The notes: generated from the letters alone by a model not told the origin. A DNA stretch of 64,000 bases from Flagellimonas sp. S3867 (GCF_014698935.1 NZ_JACVMN010000003.1:490590-554589); one strand, 5' to 3'; shown: positions 53,250 to 62,261, numbered from the stretch's first letter. A program made the numbers and translations.

Positions 53250-54488
53250 ATGTTTCAAATTTTCACAGGTATAGTCGCACTTTCATCGCTGCTAAGCTTC
53301 ATCAACAAAAAGCTGTTGAAATTACCTGATACCATTGGTGTAATGCTGTTGGCCATTGTGGCTTCTTTGTCCATTGCGATGCTGGACTTCATTGACCATG
53401 AGGTGTTTGTCAGTGTTTGCGCTATTGTTCATGAAATTGATTTTAGAACCATCCTCTTTGACTTTTTATTGAGCTTTTTACTATTTGCAGGTTCAATCCA
53501 TGTGAATTTGCACAGGCTACTCGAAGAAAAAGGCCCTGTATTGATCTATGCCTCTTTGGGTGTGTTGATTTCAACTTTTTTGATAGGGACCCTATTCTAT
53601 TATACAGCTGGACTGTTTGGTATGCAAATAGACTATATATACTGCCTTGTTTTTGGAGCTTTGATTTCTCCAACAGACCCTATTGCAGTACTAGCCCTGC
53701 TTAAAAAAGCCGGAGCGCCGAAGGATATGGAAATTAAAATTGTTGGAGAATCGCTTTTCAATGATGGTGTAGGTATTGTGGTGTTCATTTCACTATTGTC
53801 AATAGCCACAATGACCGGAGGGCATGGTGTAGAGCCATCACATATTTTTCTAGAGTTCGCCCAAGAGGCTTTTGGAGGTATTGCATTGGGATTTGTTCTT
53901 GGTTTTATAGGTAAGCTTTTCCTAAAGAGAATTTATGAATCACCAATTGTAGCCGTGCATATTTCAATTGCTATTGTGATGGGGGGATATTGGCTGGCGT
54001 CAATGATTCATGTTTCAGGAGCGTTGGCAATGGTCGTTATGGGCCTGATGATAGGAGATTATCTTCATAAATCATGTGAAAGTGAACCGCTAAAGGAAAA
54101 CATGAACATATTCTGGAAGGTTTTGGATGAAATTTTGAATGCCGTCCTCTTTGTTTTGATTGGACTGGAGATAGTAAGTCTCAATTTTCATCCAGATTAT
54201 TTGATTGCGGGCTTAGTGGCAATTCCGATCGTGTTGTTTTCCAGATACATTTCGGTTTTCATCTCCAACATATTTTTCAAAAAGGAACATCGCAGTAATA
54301 AAAACAAAGTTGCTGTATTGACTTGGGCTGGATTAAGAGGTGGAATCTCCATTGCATTGGCACTTACATTACCTGAAGGAGAATTTAGGGATGCTTTGAT
54401 ATTCGTGACGTATTGTGTGGTGGTATTCTCCATTATCGTTCAGGGACTTACCATAGATAAAGTAGTGGTGAAACTGCTCAAAAACTAA
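53250..54488 (+). CDS. Na+/H+ antiporter (NhaP / CPA1 family)
   Basis: 412 residues with about 12 membrane spans. The family motifs are present: GALISPTDPIAVLALLKKAG and GESLFNDGVGIVVFI, containing the paired acidic residues for cation exchange, and TWAGLRGGISIALALTLP. It exchanges Na+ (or K+) for H+ at the inner membrane. It lies 9 bases after the Rieske-GltS gene and 26 bases before the Rieske-ThDP gene, so it belongs to the same transcript and may balance ions or pH during their activity. Confidence 0.93.
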   Translation: MFQIFTGIVALSSLLSFINKKLLKLPDTIGVMLLAIVASLSIAMLDFIDHEVFVSVCAIVHEIDFRTILFDFLLSFLLFAGSIHVNLHRLLEEKGPVLIYASLGVLISTFLIGTLFYYTAGLFGMQIDYIYCLVFGALISPTDPIAVLALLKKAGAPKDMEIKIVGESLFNDGVGIVVFISLLSIATMTGGHGVEPSHIFLEFAQEAFGGIALGFVLGFIGKLFLKRIYESPIVAVHISIAIVMGGYWLASMIHVSGALAMVVMGLMIGDYLHKSCESEPLKENMNIFWKVLDEILNAVLFVLIGLEIVSLNFHPDYLIAGLVAIPIVLFSRYISVFISNIFFKKEHRSNKNKVAVLTWAGLRGGISIALALTLPEGEFRDALIFVTYCVVVFSIIVQGLTIDKVVVKLLKN

Positions 54489-54514
54489 TGAATTAACTAG
54501 AAAAAACACTAACA

Positions 54515-56470
54515 ATGGCAGCTGAAAAGAACAAAGTTTGGCATAAAGTGCTTGAAAATAAAAAGGAACTACCAGAAGGTAGGGTCAAGACGGTTACTGC
54601 AGCACATAAGGGAATATGTTTAACTCATTTTGAGGGGAAGTTTTCCGCATTGGATAATAGATGCCCTCATCAAGGAGGTCCATTGGGAGAAGGCTCTATA
54701 GAAAATGGACTGCTCCGTTGTCCATGGCATGGTTGGGATTTTCATCCCTGTACCGGTCTTCCCCCGGGAGGATATGATGATGGTATCGAAACCTTTGAGG
54801 TCAAAGAAGAAAATGATGCAATTTATGTGGGACTTGAAGAAGAACAACCTCATGAAACCACGGTGTCAGATATTATGGCCGAAACTATGGTCAACTGGGG
54901 TGTAACTAAGGTTTTTGGTATGGTAGGACATTCCAATCTTGGTTTTGCTGATGCCATGAGACGTCAAGAAGAAAAAGGAAAATTGAACTTTTATGGAATT
55001 CGACATGAGGGAGCAGCTGCTTTTGCTGCTTCTGCTTATGGAAAGTTAATGGGTAGACCCGCTGCGTGTTTTTCCATTGCCGGACCGGGAGCTACCAATA
55101 TGTTTACCGGAATGTGGGATGCAAAAGTTGACCGCGCTCCTTTGTTGGCCTTGACAGGGCAAGTAGCAACACAAGTAGTTGGAACTGGGAACTTCCAAGA
55201 AGTAGATTTGGTTCAAGCTTTTGGTAGTGTTGCTGAATTCAATCATAGAGTACAAAGTGATAGTAGACATGGAGAATTGATGTCGCTCGCGGTTAAACAC
55301 GCCATATTAAACCGAGATGTTTCGCATTTGACCTTTCCCGATGAAGTCCAAGAGCGAAAAGCCAAACCGGGAGCAAGAGCAAAAACCTCTGAAAAACGAA
55401 TCACATCCATGGAGATTGCCCCTCCAAAAGAAGCTTTGGATGATGCGGTAGAACTCATCAAAAAATCCAAACGTCCAGTAATTGTTTTGGGACATGGAGC
55501 TAGAGCACACAAAAAAAGCATTGTAAAATTTGCTGAGAGTTTAAACGCCGCCGTTGTGACTACCTTTAAAGGAAAAGGACTGATTCCGGATAATCACCCT
55601 TTAGGTGGAGGTGTTTTGGGTAGAAGTGGAACACCAATTGCTTCGTGGTTTATGAACGAATCCGATTTGCTCATTGTCTTTGGAGCTTCGTTCTCTAACC
55701 ATACTGGAATTACCCCTAAAAAACCCATTATCCAAGTAGATTTTGACCCATTGGCATTAAGTAAGTTCCATAAAGTTGAAGTTGCTGTTTGGGGTGAAAT
55801 CTCAAGAACCCTTGAGCTTTTTGAAGATGAATTAAAAGGGAACATAACAACTTTTGATCAAACCCAAGAAATCGCCGAACGTTGGAAAATATGGAAGGCG
55901 GAAAAGGCAAAACGACTGTTGGAAACTTCGGAAGATGGAATCAGTTCCATAGCAGTGTTCGAAGCTATGAATAAACTGACCCCAGAAGATGCCGTAATGT
56001 GTGTGGATGTGGGCAACAATGCGTACTCCTTTGGACGTTATTTTGAATCCAAACAGCACGATTTTTTAATGTCTGGATATTTAGGGTCCATTGGTTTTGC
56101 TCTTCCAGCGTCTATTGGTGCTTGGACAGCTGTTGGGGATTCTAGACCTGTAGTGGCCGTAGCCGGAGATGGAGGATTATGTCAGTATTTGGCCGAAATC
56201 ACCACTTTGGTCAAATATAAAATGCCCGTCAAGCTAATTGTATTAAACAATCATGAGCTAGGGAAGATATCCAAAGAGCAAAGAGCAGGGGAATTCGATG
56301 TCTGGAAAACTTCACTTTCCAATCCAAATTTTGCTGAATTTGCGCAATCCTGCGGTGCTTGGGGGAAAAGAATTGAGAATCAAGAAGATCTGGAAACAGG
56401 TATGAAAGAGCTTTTCGCCCATGAAGGACCTGCGGTATTGGAGGTAATTGCCGATGTAAATCTAATTTAA
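54515..56470 (+). CDS. Rieske [2Fe-2S] domain fused to thiamine-diphosphate enzyme (pyruvate oxidase / acetolactate synthase type)
   Basis: 651 residues. Residues about 5-108 are a Rieske domain with C50-P-H52 and C69-P-W-H72. Residues about 115-651 have the three domains of ThDP-dependent decarboxylases and oxidases: the pyrimidine-binding domain with activating E165 in RHEGAAAFAA, the middle domain with IVLGHGARAHKK, and the PP domain with the GDG...NN motif starting at VAGDGGLCQYLAEI. The middle domain resembles pyruvate oxidase and POX-B types. Fusing the iron-sulfur centre to a 2-oxo-acid enzyme suggests electrons from oxidative decarboxylation leave directly through the cluster. Substrate unknown. 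Confidence 0.92.
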   Translation: MAAEKNKVWHKVLENKKELPEGRVKTVTAAHKGICLTHFEGKFSALDNRCPHQGGPLGEGSIENGLLRCPWHGWDFHPCTGLPPGGYDDGIETFEVKEENDAIYVGLEEEQPHETTVSDIMAETMVNWGVTKVFGMVGHSNLGFADAMRRQEEKGKLNFYGIRHEGAAAFAASAYGKLMGRPAACFSIAGPGATNMFTGMWDAKVDRAPLLALTGQVATQVVGTGNFQEVDLVQAFGSVAEFNHRVQSDSRHGELMSLAVKHAILNRDVSHLTFPDEVQERKAKPGARAKTSEKRITSMEIAPPKEALDDAVELIKKSKRPVIVLGHGARAHKKSIVKFAESLNAAVVTTFKGKGLIPDNHPLGGGVLGRSGTPIASWFMNESDLLIVFGASFSNHTGITPKKPIIQVDFDPLALSKFHKVEVAVWGEISRTLELFEDELKGNITTFDQTQEIAERWKIWKAEKAKRLLETSEDGISSIAVFEAMNKLTPEDAVMCVDVGNNAYSFGRYFESKQHDFLMSGYLGSIGFALPASIGAWTAVGDSRPVVAVAGDGGLCQYLAEITTLVKYKMPVKLIVLNNHELGKISKEQRAGEFDVWKTSLSNPNFAEFAQSCGAWGKRIENQEDLETGMKELFAHEGPAVLEVIADVNLI

Positions 56471-56471
56471 T

Positions 56472-56687
56472 ATGGAAGCTGTTATTACAGTGTTTTTGAC
56501 CATTTTAGGAATCTATTTTAGCCTTGGGCTGCTGTTCGGCCTTTATTTCATTTTCTTAGGAGCCACTAAAGTAGACCCGTTTATGACAGACAGTAAAAAG
56601 AAGGTTCGATTGTTGCTTTTTCCCGGAGTAGTCGCCACATGGCCTTTTTTAGTAGGAAAACTGATTAAACCTAAAACGTTGAACTAA
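56472..56687 (+). CDS. Small two-span membrane protein
   Basis: 71 residues with one long hydrophobic N-terminal segment (about 5-33) and a second (about 47-63, LLLFPGVVATWPFLVGKLI). No family is recognised. It starts one base after the ThDP gene stop and overlaps the next gene by one base (taatg), so it is co-translated with the operon and may be a small subunit of a membrane complex with the b-type cytochrome. Confidence 0.75.
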   Translation: MEAVITVFLTILGIYFSLGLLFGLYFIFLGATKVDPFMTDSKKKVRLLLFPGVVATWPFLVGKLIKPKTLN

Positions 56688-57082
56688 TGGATGCGGGTTT
56701 ACGAAAAAGGCATAAATACATTTGGTTGCTATTGACCTTAGTACTCTCCACCTTGTTGATTATGGTTATCAAAAGCTTGAATTTCAACCCAAGAGTAGAG
56801 TCAAGTTATGCATCTGAAGAGGTTGCAGACCCTATAAAGGAAGCAAAGCACGATGTAATGGATGTAACAGTTGTAAAAACAGTTGATGCCCATGTTTTGG
56901 AGTTGAATGTAAAACAACCTATTAAAAGTGCTTCATCCGTAATCTTTACATTGGATGAAAATCAAAAAATTGGACAACTAGAAGGTATAGGCACCTATAC
57001 ATTTCAATTAGAAAATGAAATCAGTGGAATCATCATAAAAGATGTCATTAAGAATCAAGAAATATTAAAACTGGAATTCTAA
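56687..57082 (+). CDS. Single-span membrane-anchored periplasmic protein, unknown
   Basis: 131 residues. One membrane anchor (about 12-30, YIWLLLTLVLSTLLIMVI) is followed by a soluble, beta-rich domain with the pattern VVKTVDAHVLELNVKQPIKSASSVIFTLDENQKIG. No cofactor motif. Both ends overlap neighbours by one base, which argues for stoichiometric production with the small membrane protein and the Rieske cytochrome. Function unknown; possibly an assembly or docking subunit. Confidence 0.75.
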   Translation: MDAGLRKRHKYIWLLLTLVLSTLLIMVIKSLNFNPRVESSYASEEVADPIKEAKHDVMDVTVVKTVDAHVLELNVKQPIKSASSVIFTLDENQKIGQLEGIGTYTFQLENEISGIIIKDVIKNQEILKLEF

Positions 57083-58113
57083 TGGGATTGGATTATACAT
57101 TGGTGCTCTGGAACAAGCACAAAAAAACCTACGACAAGATCATTGGATTTGGAATGCTATTGTATCTGTTGGTGTTTATAATCTTGACTTTGGTATTGAA
57201 TCCGGAGACAACGGCAGAGACCATGATTATTCGAGCATTTGGTTCCTTGGCAGTTTTGATGCTTCATATCATATTGATTATTGGCCCTTTGAGTAGATTA
57301 AATCCTCAATTTTTACCCATTTTATACAATCGTAGACATTTGGGGGTGAGTATGTTTTTAGCGGCTTTGGTTCATGGTGTTTTTTCAATCATCCAGTTTC
57401 ACACCTTGGGAAATGTTAATCCCATTTATGCCGTATTTACCTCGAATATGGATTATGGCTCCTTGACCAATTTCCCGTTTCAGGTTTTGGGTTTTTTAGC
57501 CTTGTTAATCCTGTTCTTTATGGCCTCCACAAGCCATGATTTTTTCCTTAAAAATCTTTCCCCAAAAATTTGGAAAGGATTGCACATGATGGTTTATCTG
57601 GCATACGCGCTCATTATCATGCATGTATTTTTAGGAGCATTTCAACAAGAAACATCACCTTTTACTATAGGTATTATGGTCATTGGATTTATGTTGATAA
57701 CCAGCTTACATCTGATAAGCGCTTTGAAAGAATCCAAGATTGACGGACTTAAGTCTGAAAAGGCCGATGATGGTTGGTTGAAAGTATGCGGTGCGGATGA
57801 AATTCCGAATGACAGAGCTAAAATATTCACAGTTGGCAAAGAACGGGTGGCCATCTTCAAATATGATGGAAAGCTTTCTGCCATCCACAATGTTTGCAAG
57901 CATCAGGGGGGACCTTTGGGAGAAGGAAAGATTGTGGACGGATGCATTACTTGCCCTTGGCACGGGTACCAATATTTGCCTCAAAATGGACAATCTCCAC
58001 CACCATTTACAGAAAAGGTGGTTACATACGGGCTACGTTTAGATGAAGGAATGATATATATCAATCCCGATGGTTTTGAAGAGGGAACCGAAGTTGAACC
58101 CGTAAAGTGTTGA
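57082..58113 (+). CDS. Ferric-reductase-like b-type membrane domain fused to C-terminal Rieske domain
   Basis: 343 residues. Residues 20-215 contain about six membrane spans with histidines placed for haem b ligation: H62, H86, H98, H167 and H181. Residues 228-330 form a Rieske domain with C272-K-H274 and C291-P-W-H294, including HQGGPLGEG, nearly the same as in the ThDP fusion. The layout, a haem b bundle with a Rieske head, would carry electrons between quinone or haem and the iron-sulfur centre across the membrane. It probably forms the membrane electron port for the two soluble Rieske enzymes; this is inference. Confidence 0.92.
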   Translation: MGLDYTLVLWNKHKKTYDKIIGFGMLLYLLVFIILTLVLNPETTAETMIIRAFGSLAVLMLHIILIIGPLSRLNPQFLPILYNRRHLGVSMFLAALVHGVFSIIQFHTLGNVNPIYAVFTSNMDYGSLTNFPFQVLGFLALLILFFMASTSHDFFLKNLSPKIWKGLHMMVYLAYALIIMHVFLGAFQQETSPFTIGIMVIGFMLITSLHLISALKESKIDGLKSEKADDGWLKVCGADEIPNDRAKIFTVGKERVAIFKYDGKLSAIHNVCKHQGGPLGEGKIVDGCITCPWHGYQYLPQNGQSPPPFTEKVVTYGLRLDEGMIYINPDGFEEGTEVEPVKC

Positions 58114-58116
58114 AAA

Positions 58117-58905
58117 ATGGAGAAGAAGGATGAATTTTATATCGGTTATGTTGATGCTGTGGGTGAAGAAACCAAGAGAACCACCAAACGGTTTGTGTTC
58201 ATAGCCATTGGTGTATTGTTGCTCGGGGCATTTTTGTTTGGTTTTTTTCAAAAAGAAGCTATCAATAGCGCTTTCGATTTCAATGCCCCAACCAAGGTTT
58301 CAGGCACTTATCAAGAAGCACCATACCCCATGTTGCGAATAAAATTGGGAGATGATACCTTCAAAAATGTGCTTTTGCTCGGATTTGGGAAATTTGGCGC
58401 CAATACCTATTTGGAAGATATCAAGCAAAAAGAAGGAAACCTTAATGGCAAACATTTGACCATCGAGGGAAACCTGATTTATTACAACGGCAAAACACTT
58501 CTTGAGATTGACGATGGTCAAAAGATAAGCCTGACCGATTCAAAGACCAAGAATTATATGCTTCCTGAGATAATGGGTAGCCATAAGGTTTCGGGAGAGA
58601 TAGTGGACCCCAAGTGCTATTTTGGGGTTATGAAGCCAGGGTATGGCAAAATACATCGCAGCTGTGCCGCTCTTTGTATTTCTGGTGGCGTACCTCCCGT
58701 TTTGGTCTCACAGAGCAAAAATGCAATTTCTGACTATTTTTTATTGACAGATTTGAAAGGAAATCCAATTCACAAAGACATACTACCTTATATAGGACAA
58801 CCTTCTTTGCTTCAAGGTGAGGTGGAGAAAATGGGAGGTTGGTATACCATGCGTATCGATATTTCCCAAATTAAAAAATTGGATAAGGTGTCGTCAATTT
58901 ATTAG
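58117..58905 (+). CDS. Membrane-anchored protein with Cys/His motif, Rieske operon
   Basis: 262 residues. A single membrane span lies at about 27-47 and the rest faces the periplasm. The conserved-looking segment VSGEIVDPKCYFGVMKPG continues to KIHRSCAALCISGGVPPVL, with three Cys and one His that could bind a metal or haem. The surrounding strands suggest an OB-like beta domain (about 55-125). It follows the Rieske cytochrome by 3 bases. No named family is recognised; a redox or cofactor-binding role fits the context. Confidence 0.8.
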   Translation: MEKKDEFYIGYVDAVGEETKRTTKRFVFIAIGVLLLGAFLFGFFQKEAINSAFDFNAPTKVSGTYQEAPYPMLRIKLGDDTFKNVLLLGFGKFGANTYLEDIKQKEGNLNGKHLTIEGNLIYYNGKTLLEIDDGQKISLTDSKTKNYMLPEIMGSHKVSGEIVDPKCYFGVMKPGYGKIHRSCAALCISGGVPPVLVSQSKNAISDYFLLTDLKGNPIHKDILPYIGQPSLLQGEVEKMGGWYTMRIDISQIKKLDKVSSIY

Positions 58906-58906
58906 A

Positions 58907-59353
58907 ATGAAGAAAGTTGTAATTGCACTGTTTTTGATGTTGGGTCATATCTCTTTTGCCCAATCTATCGATTACAATACAAAAAAAGGATATGCTGCCA
59001 ATGGATATGATGTGGTTGCCTATTTTGATGGAAAGGCCCTAATTGGAAGCAAAGAATTCAGCACCAAACATGATGAGGTCAATTATAAATTTTCATCTCA
59101 AGAAAACAAGAATAGGTTCATAGCAAATCCAGCCAAGCACATTCCACAATATGGTGGATACTGCGCTTATGCAGTTGCCAAATCCGGGAAAAAAGTAAGC
59201 ATCAACCCTGAAACATTTGAAATCAGGGATGGAAAATTATATCTCTTTTACAATTCAGGCCGCACCAATACCTTAAAACTCTGGACCAGCGAAGCACCAA
59301 ACCAACTTCAAGTTATAGCTGACAAAAACTGGCAAAAAATAAAGAATAAGTAG
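58907..59353 (+). CDS. Exported YHS-domain protein
   Basis: 148 residues from the chosen start MKKVVIALFLMLG; reading further upstream would run into the previous gene, whose stop is 1 base away. A signal peptide (about 1-19, cut near SFAQ) is followed by a YHS domain (GYDVVAYFDGKALIGSKEFS, VNYKFSSQENKNRFIANPAKHIPQYGGYCAYAVA). The Tyr/His/Ser-type fold binds metals in related proteins, and YHS proteins often accompany copper or haem enzymes. Likely a periplasmic metal-handling partner of the operon. Confidence 0.88.
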   Translation: MKKVVIALFLMLGHISFAQSIDYNTKKGYAANGYDVVAYFDGKALIGSKEFSTKHDEVNYKFSSQENKNRFIANPAKHIPQYGGYCAYAVAKSGKKVSINPETFEIRDGKLYLFYNSGRTNTLKLWTSEAPNQLQVIADKNWQKIKNK

Positions 59354-59369
59354 ATTCTTAGTTTTTAAA

Positions 59370-60023
59370 ATGAACAAGTACGCAAAGATTGGTTTTTCGG
59401 GATTGCTGGTGAGTTTTTTGGGTGCGCTGCCCCTTGGAACCTTGAACATCACTGCTTTTGATATTGCTGCATCACAAAGTCTGGTTTCAGCCATATGGTT
59501 TGCGGTGGCGGTTGTATTGGTAGAGCTAATCGTTGTACGATTAACCCTATTTGGAAATGAAAAACTGCAATTTGGCGAAAAAATGTCCAATTATCTTATA
59601 CCATTTGGAATCATATTGCTGCTGTATTTGGCCGTAACCAGTTTTATGGCCTCAACTGAAATTTCGGAAATGGGATCGAGAATAAATGTACTTCCCCAAA
59701 TCAGTTCGGCATTTTGGTTGGGTTTTTTATTGAGTGCTCTAAACCCTTTGCATATCCCTTTTTGGATGACTTGGAACAAAGTTCTCTCTTCCAGGGGAAT
59801 ATTGGAAACATCAAGAAGCTCATATACGCTATACATTTTGGGAATAGGTGTGGGATCGCTTTTAGGTATTGGCCTTTTCATTTTTGCTGGTAAATATATT
59901 TTTACAAACTATGAGAGTTATAGTATGTTGACCAATTTATTAATGGGGCTATTATACCTAGGTTTTTCTATCTATCTAATGTTCCTTTTGGTCAAAAAAC
60001 GCCTTAAACTTAAAACACAATAA
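59370..60023 (+). CDS. LysE-family translocator
   Basis: 217 residues with six predicted spans. The N-terminal half begins with SFLGALPLGTLNITAFDIAASQSL, with the small-residue/Pro pattern of the LysE superfamily first helix, and the second half repeats hydrophobic helices (LGFLLSALNPLHIPFWMTWN). Members export amino acids or small metabolites. It lies 16 bases after the YHS gene, in the same run. The substrate is not predictable. Confidence 0.82.
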   Translation: MNKYAKIGFSGLLVSFLGALPLGTLNITAFDIAASQSLVSAIWFAVAVVLVELIVVRLTLFGNEKLQFGEKMSNYLIPFGIILLLYLAVTSFMASTEISEMGSRINVLPQISSAFWLGFLLSALNPLHIPFWMTWNKVLSSRGILETSRSSYTLYILGIGVGSLLGIGLFIFAGKYIFTNYESYSMLTNLLMGLLYLGFSIYLMFLLVKKRLKLKTQ

Positions 60024-60028
60024 CCGTT

Positions 60029-60514
60029 ATGTTCAAATCTTCAATAGCTACTATTGAGCAATTCAAAGAAATTCTGTTGCAACTTCCAGAGGATTACTAT
60101 GCGCATTCTTGCGAGGCGCTTTTTAATGCTTCAATAGGCCAGCATACAAGACATATCATTGAGTTATATTTATGTTTGATCAATGGTTATGATGGAGCCG
60201 AAGTTTCTTATGACAAACGTGAACGAAACCAAAAAATAGAGCAAGATGTATATTTTGCCATAAAACAATTACAACGAATTCAATCCGATTTGGAAAAGCC
60301 TAATAAAGCAGTAAAAGTTGCTTATGAATTAGGTGGAATGGAAACCTGTTTAGAGTCCAATTATTATCGTGAAGTCATGTACAATTTGGAACACACTATC
60401 CATCATCATGCACTTATCAAAGTTGGAATCAAACATTTTACAACTTTGGAGCTGCCAGAATCTTTTGGAGTGGCACCCTCAACAATGCAACACCGAGAAG
60501 CATGTGCACAGTAA
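60029..60514 (+). CDS. DinB-family four-helix protein
   Basis: 161 residues, all helical. Histidines placed for a DinB-type metal site occur in SIGQHTRHIIELY and MYNLEHTIHHHALIKVGI. Members include metal-dependent thiol transferases and hydrolases; the activity here is unknown. The gene overlaps the next one by 13 bases, which couples their translation. The YpdA-like gene at the end of the window suggests a low-molecular-weight thiol system in this organism, but a direct link is only speculation. Confidence 0.82.
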   Translation: MFKSSIATIEQFKEILLQLPEDYYAHSCEALFNASIGQHTRHIIELYLCLINGYDGAEVSYDKRERNQKIEQDVYFAIKQLQRIQSDLEKPNKAVKVAYELGGMETCLESNYYREVMYNLEHTIHHHALIKVGIKHFTTLELPESFGVAPSTMQHREACAQ

Positions 60515-61221
60515 GTTTTATTTCTAGAAATAACAGCTATTTCATCACCTCTAATCGTGATGAGCATGTTTCACGTCCAAATGCTTTTGAACCAAGAGAG
60601 GAAATCATAAATTCAGTCAAGATACTTTTCCCGAGGGACCCAAAAGCTGGAGGCACATGGTTTGCCCTTAATGAGCACGGTGTGGTAGCAGTGCTGCTCA
60701 ATGGGGCTTTTATAAGGCACAAATCTTTTGGAAACTATTCCAAAAGTAGGGGCGTGGTACTTTTAGAAGTAATAAGTGCAGAAAATCCCATGCTTTTCCT
60801 TCAAGAAATGGATTTACGCAATATCGAGCCATTTACCATGGTATTGTTTGATGGGATGAAACTGGTTGAACTTCGTTGGGATGGTAAGAAAAGATATTTT
60901 AAACCATTGGATAAGGGCGAAGATTATATTTGGTCGTCGGTAACGCTTTACGATGATGAGGCAATAGAACGAAGAAATTCACTTTTTGCTAATTTTATTG
61001 ATGAGGAAGAGGAGCTTACTGCTTCTGCTATAGTTGATTTCCATTCCAATAACCATGAAGACTACGAAAATGGATTTATTATTAATAGGGATACCGGATT
61101 GAAAACCTTTAGTGTTACCCAAGTTGTTTTAGATAATCAAGATTCTGTTTTGCAGCATTTCGATCTATTGAATGATAAAAAGCACATAATTCCATTTTCA
61201 TCAAACCAACTTATAACATGA
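60502..61221 (+). CDS. NRDE-family protein (TANGO2-like)
   Basis: 239 residues. The diagnostic N-terminus MCTVSFISRNNSYFITSNRDEHVSRP contains Cys2 and the NRDE motif, followed by GGTWFALNEHGVVAVLLNG. The family belongs to Ntn-hydrolase-like proteins; eukaryotic TANGO2 has been connected with haem and lipid handling. No substrate can be assigned. It overlaps the DinB gene by 13 bases and the ATP-grasp gene by 4 bases. Confidence 0.92.
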   Translation: MCTVSFISRNNSYFITSNRDEHVSRPNAFEPREEIINSVKILFPRDPKAGGTWFALNEHGVVAVLLNGAFIRHKSFGNYSKSRGVVLLEVISAENPMLFLQEMDLRNIEPFTMVLFDGMKLVELRWDGKKRYFKPLDKGEDYIWSSVTLYDDEAIERRNSLFANFIDEEEELTASAIVDFHSNNHEDYENGFIINRDTGLKTFSVTQVVLDNQDSVLQHFDLLNDKKHIIPFSSNQLIT

Positions 61222-62261
61222 GCTCTTGGAGATTAAAATGGCATAAGATGACACATTGGGAATATTGGCCCCTCTGGGCAATATATTACCCCTTGTTCCC
61301 AGTTTGGTTGTATTTTTCCATTAAAGCACGTTCGTTTTTCTTTTTTAATGCTGCCAATCCTACGATGAAAAATGGAGGTATGGCCATGGAATCTAAAATG
61401 GAAATCTATAAAATAATCCCAGAACAACATATTCCACAAACGGTATTTATTTCTAGGGATGAACGGCCAGAAATGGCTTTGGAAAATGTTTTGAGAAATG
61501 GGATTATATTTCCGTTTATTGCAAAACCAGATATAGGCATGAAGGCCTTTGGCGTGGATAAAATCCATAATAAAGATGAATTCAAGGACTATTTTTCCAA
61601 AACACCGGAAAATTTCTTGGTACAAGAACTGATTCCCTACACCAAAGAGGTCGGCATTTTTTATGTTAGAAAACCAGGAGAGAAAAAGGGTAAAATCACG
61701 GGGATAGTCTCTAAGGAGTTTTTATCCGTTATTGGGGATGGAAAAAGTTCAATTTTAGAACTGATTAAAAGAGACCCGAGAAGTCATTTACAGCTTAAAG
61801 CATTGCAAAAAAAGTTTGGTTTCAAGCTCAACCAAGTTTTGGATGAGAATCAGGAATTTGTTTTGGTCCCTTACGGAAGTCATACCAGGGGAGCCAAATT
61901 TATTGATGATACACATAGATTAAATGGACGTCTTTTAAAGGTTATCGATGACATTTGCTCTAAAATTGATGGTTTTCATTACGGTCGATTGGATGTGCTG
62001 CACAACTCCTTGGAAGACCTTTCCAATGGAAAAAACTTCAGTATTATTGAAATTAATGGGGCAGGAGGGGAAGCTACCCATATTTATGATCCCAAACATT
62101 CCCTGTTTTTTGCATGGAAGGAGATAACACGACATTGGGGCATGTTGAACGAAATTAGCATTAGTAATCATAAAAGGGGCCATTCCTATTTAAGCTTTAA
62201 AGATGGACGGGCAATGTTAAGGGCTAATGGAGAATTGGAAGCGCAACTTAAAATTATTTAG
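61218..62261 (+). CDS. ATP-grasp-like ligase with N-terminal membrane segment
   Basis: 347 residues. A hydrophobic segment near 15-45 (WEYWPLWAIYYPLFPVWLYFSI) anchors the protein. From about 85 on the ATP-grasp fold is visible: IIFPFIAKPDIGMKAFGVDKI, FLVQELIPYTKEVGIFYV for nucleotide binding, and FHYGRLDVLHNS with IIEINGAGGEATHIYD for the Mg/ATP site. Such enzymes form amide or thioester bonds with ATP; similarity to D-Ala-D-Ala-ligase-type proteins is only general. Last-but-one gene of the run; it ends directly before the next start. Confidence 0.85.
   Translation: MSSWRLKWHKMTHWEYWPLWAIYYPLFPVWLYFSIKARSFFFFNAANPTMKNGGMAMESKMEIYKIIPEQHIPQTVFISRDERPEMALENVLRNGIIFPFIAKPDIGMKAFGVDKIHNKDEFKDYFSKTPENFLVQELIPYTKEVGIFYVRKPGEKKGKITGIVSKEFLSVIGDGKSSILELIKRDPRSHLQLKALQKKFGFKLNQVLDENQEFVLVPYGSHTRGAKFIDDTHRLNGRLLKVIDDICSKIDGFHYGRLDVLHNSLEDLSNGKNFSIIEINGAGGEATHIYDPKHSLFFAWKEITRHWGMLNEISISNHKRGHSYLSFKDGRAMLRANGELEAQLKII

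Noticed and set aside
58817..58906. Upstream start of the YHS protein
   Set aside because: It would overlap the previous gene by about 90 bases and bury the signal peptide; the Met at 58907 gives a clean export signal.
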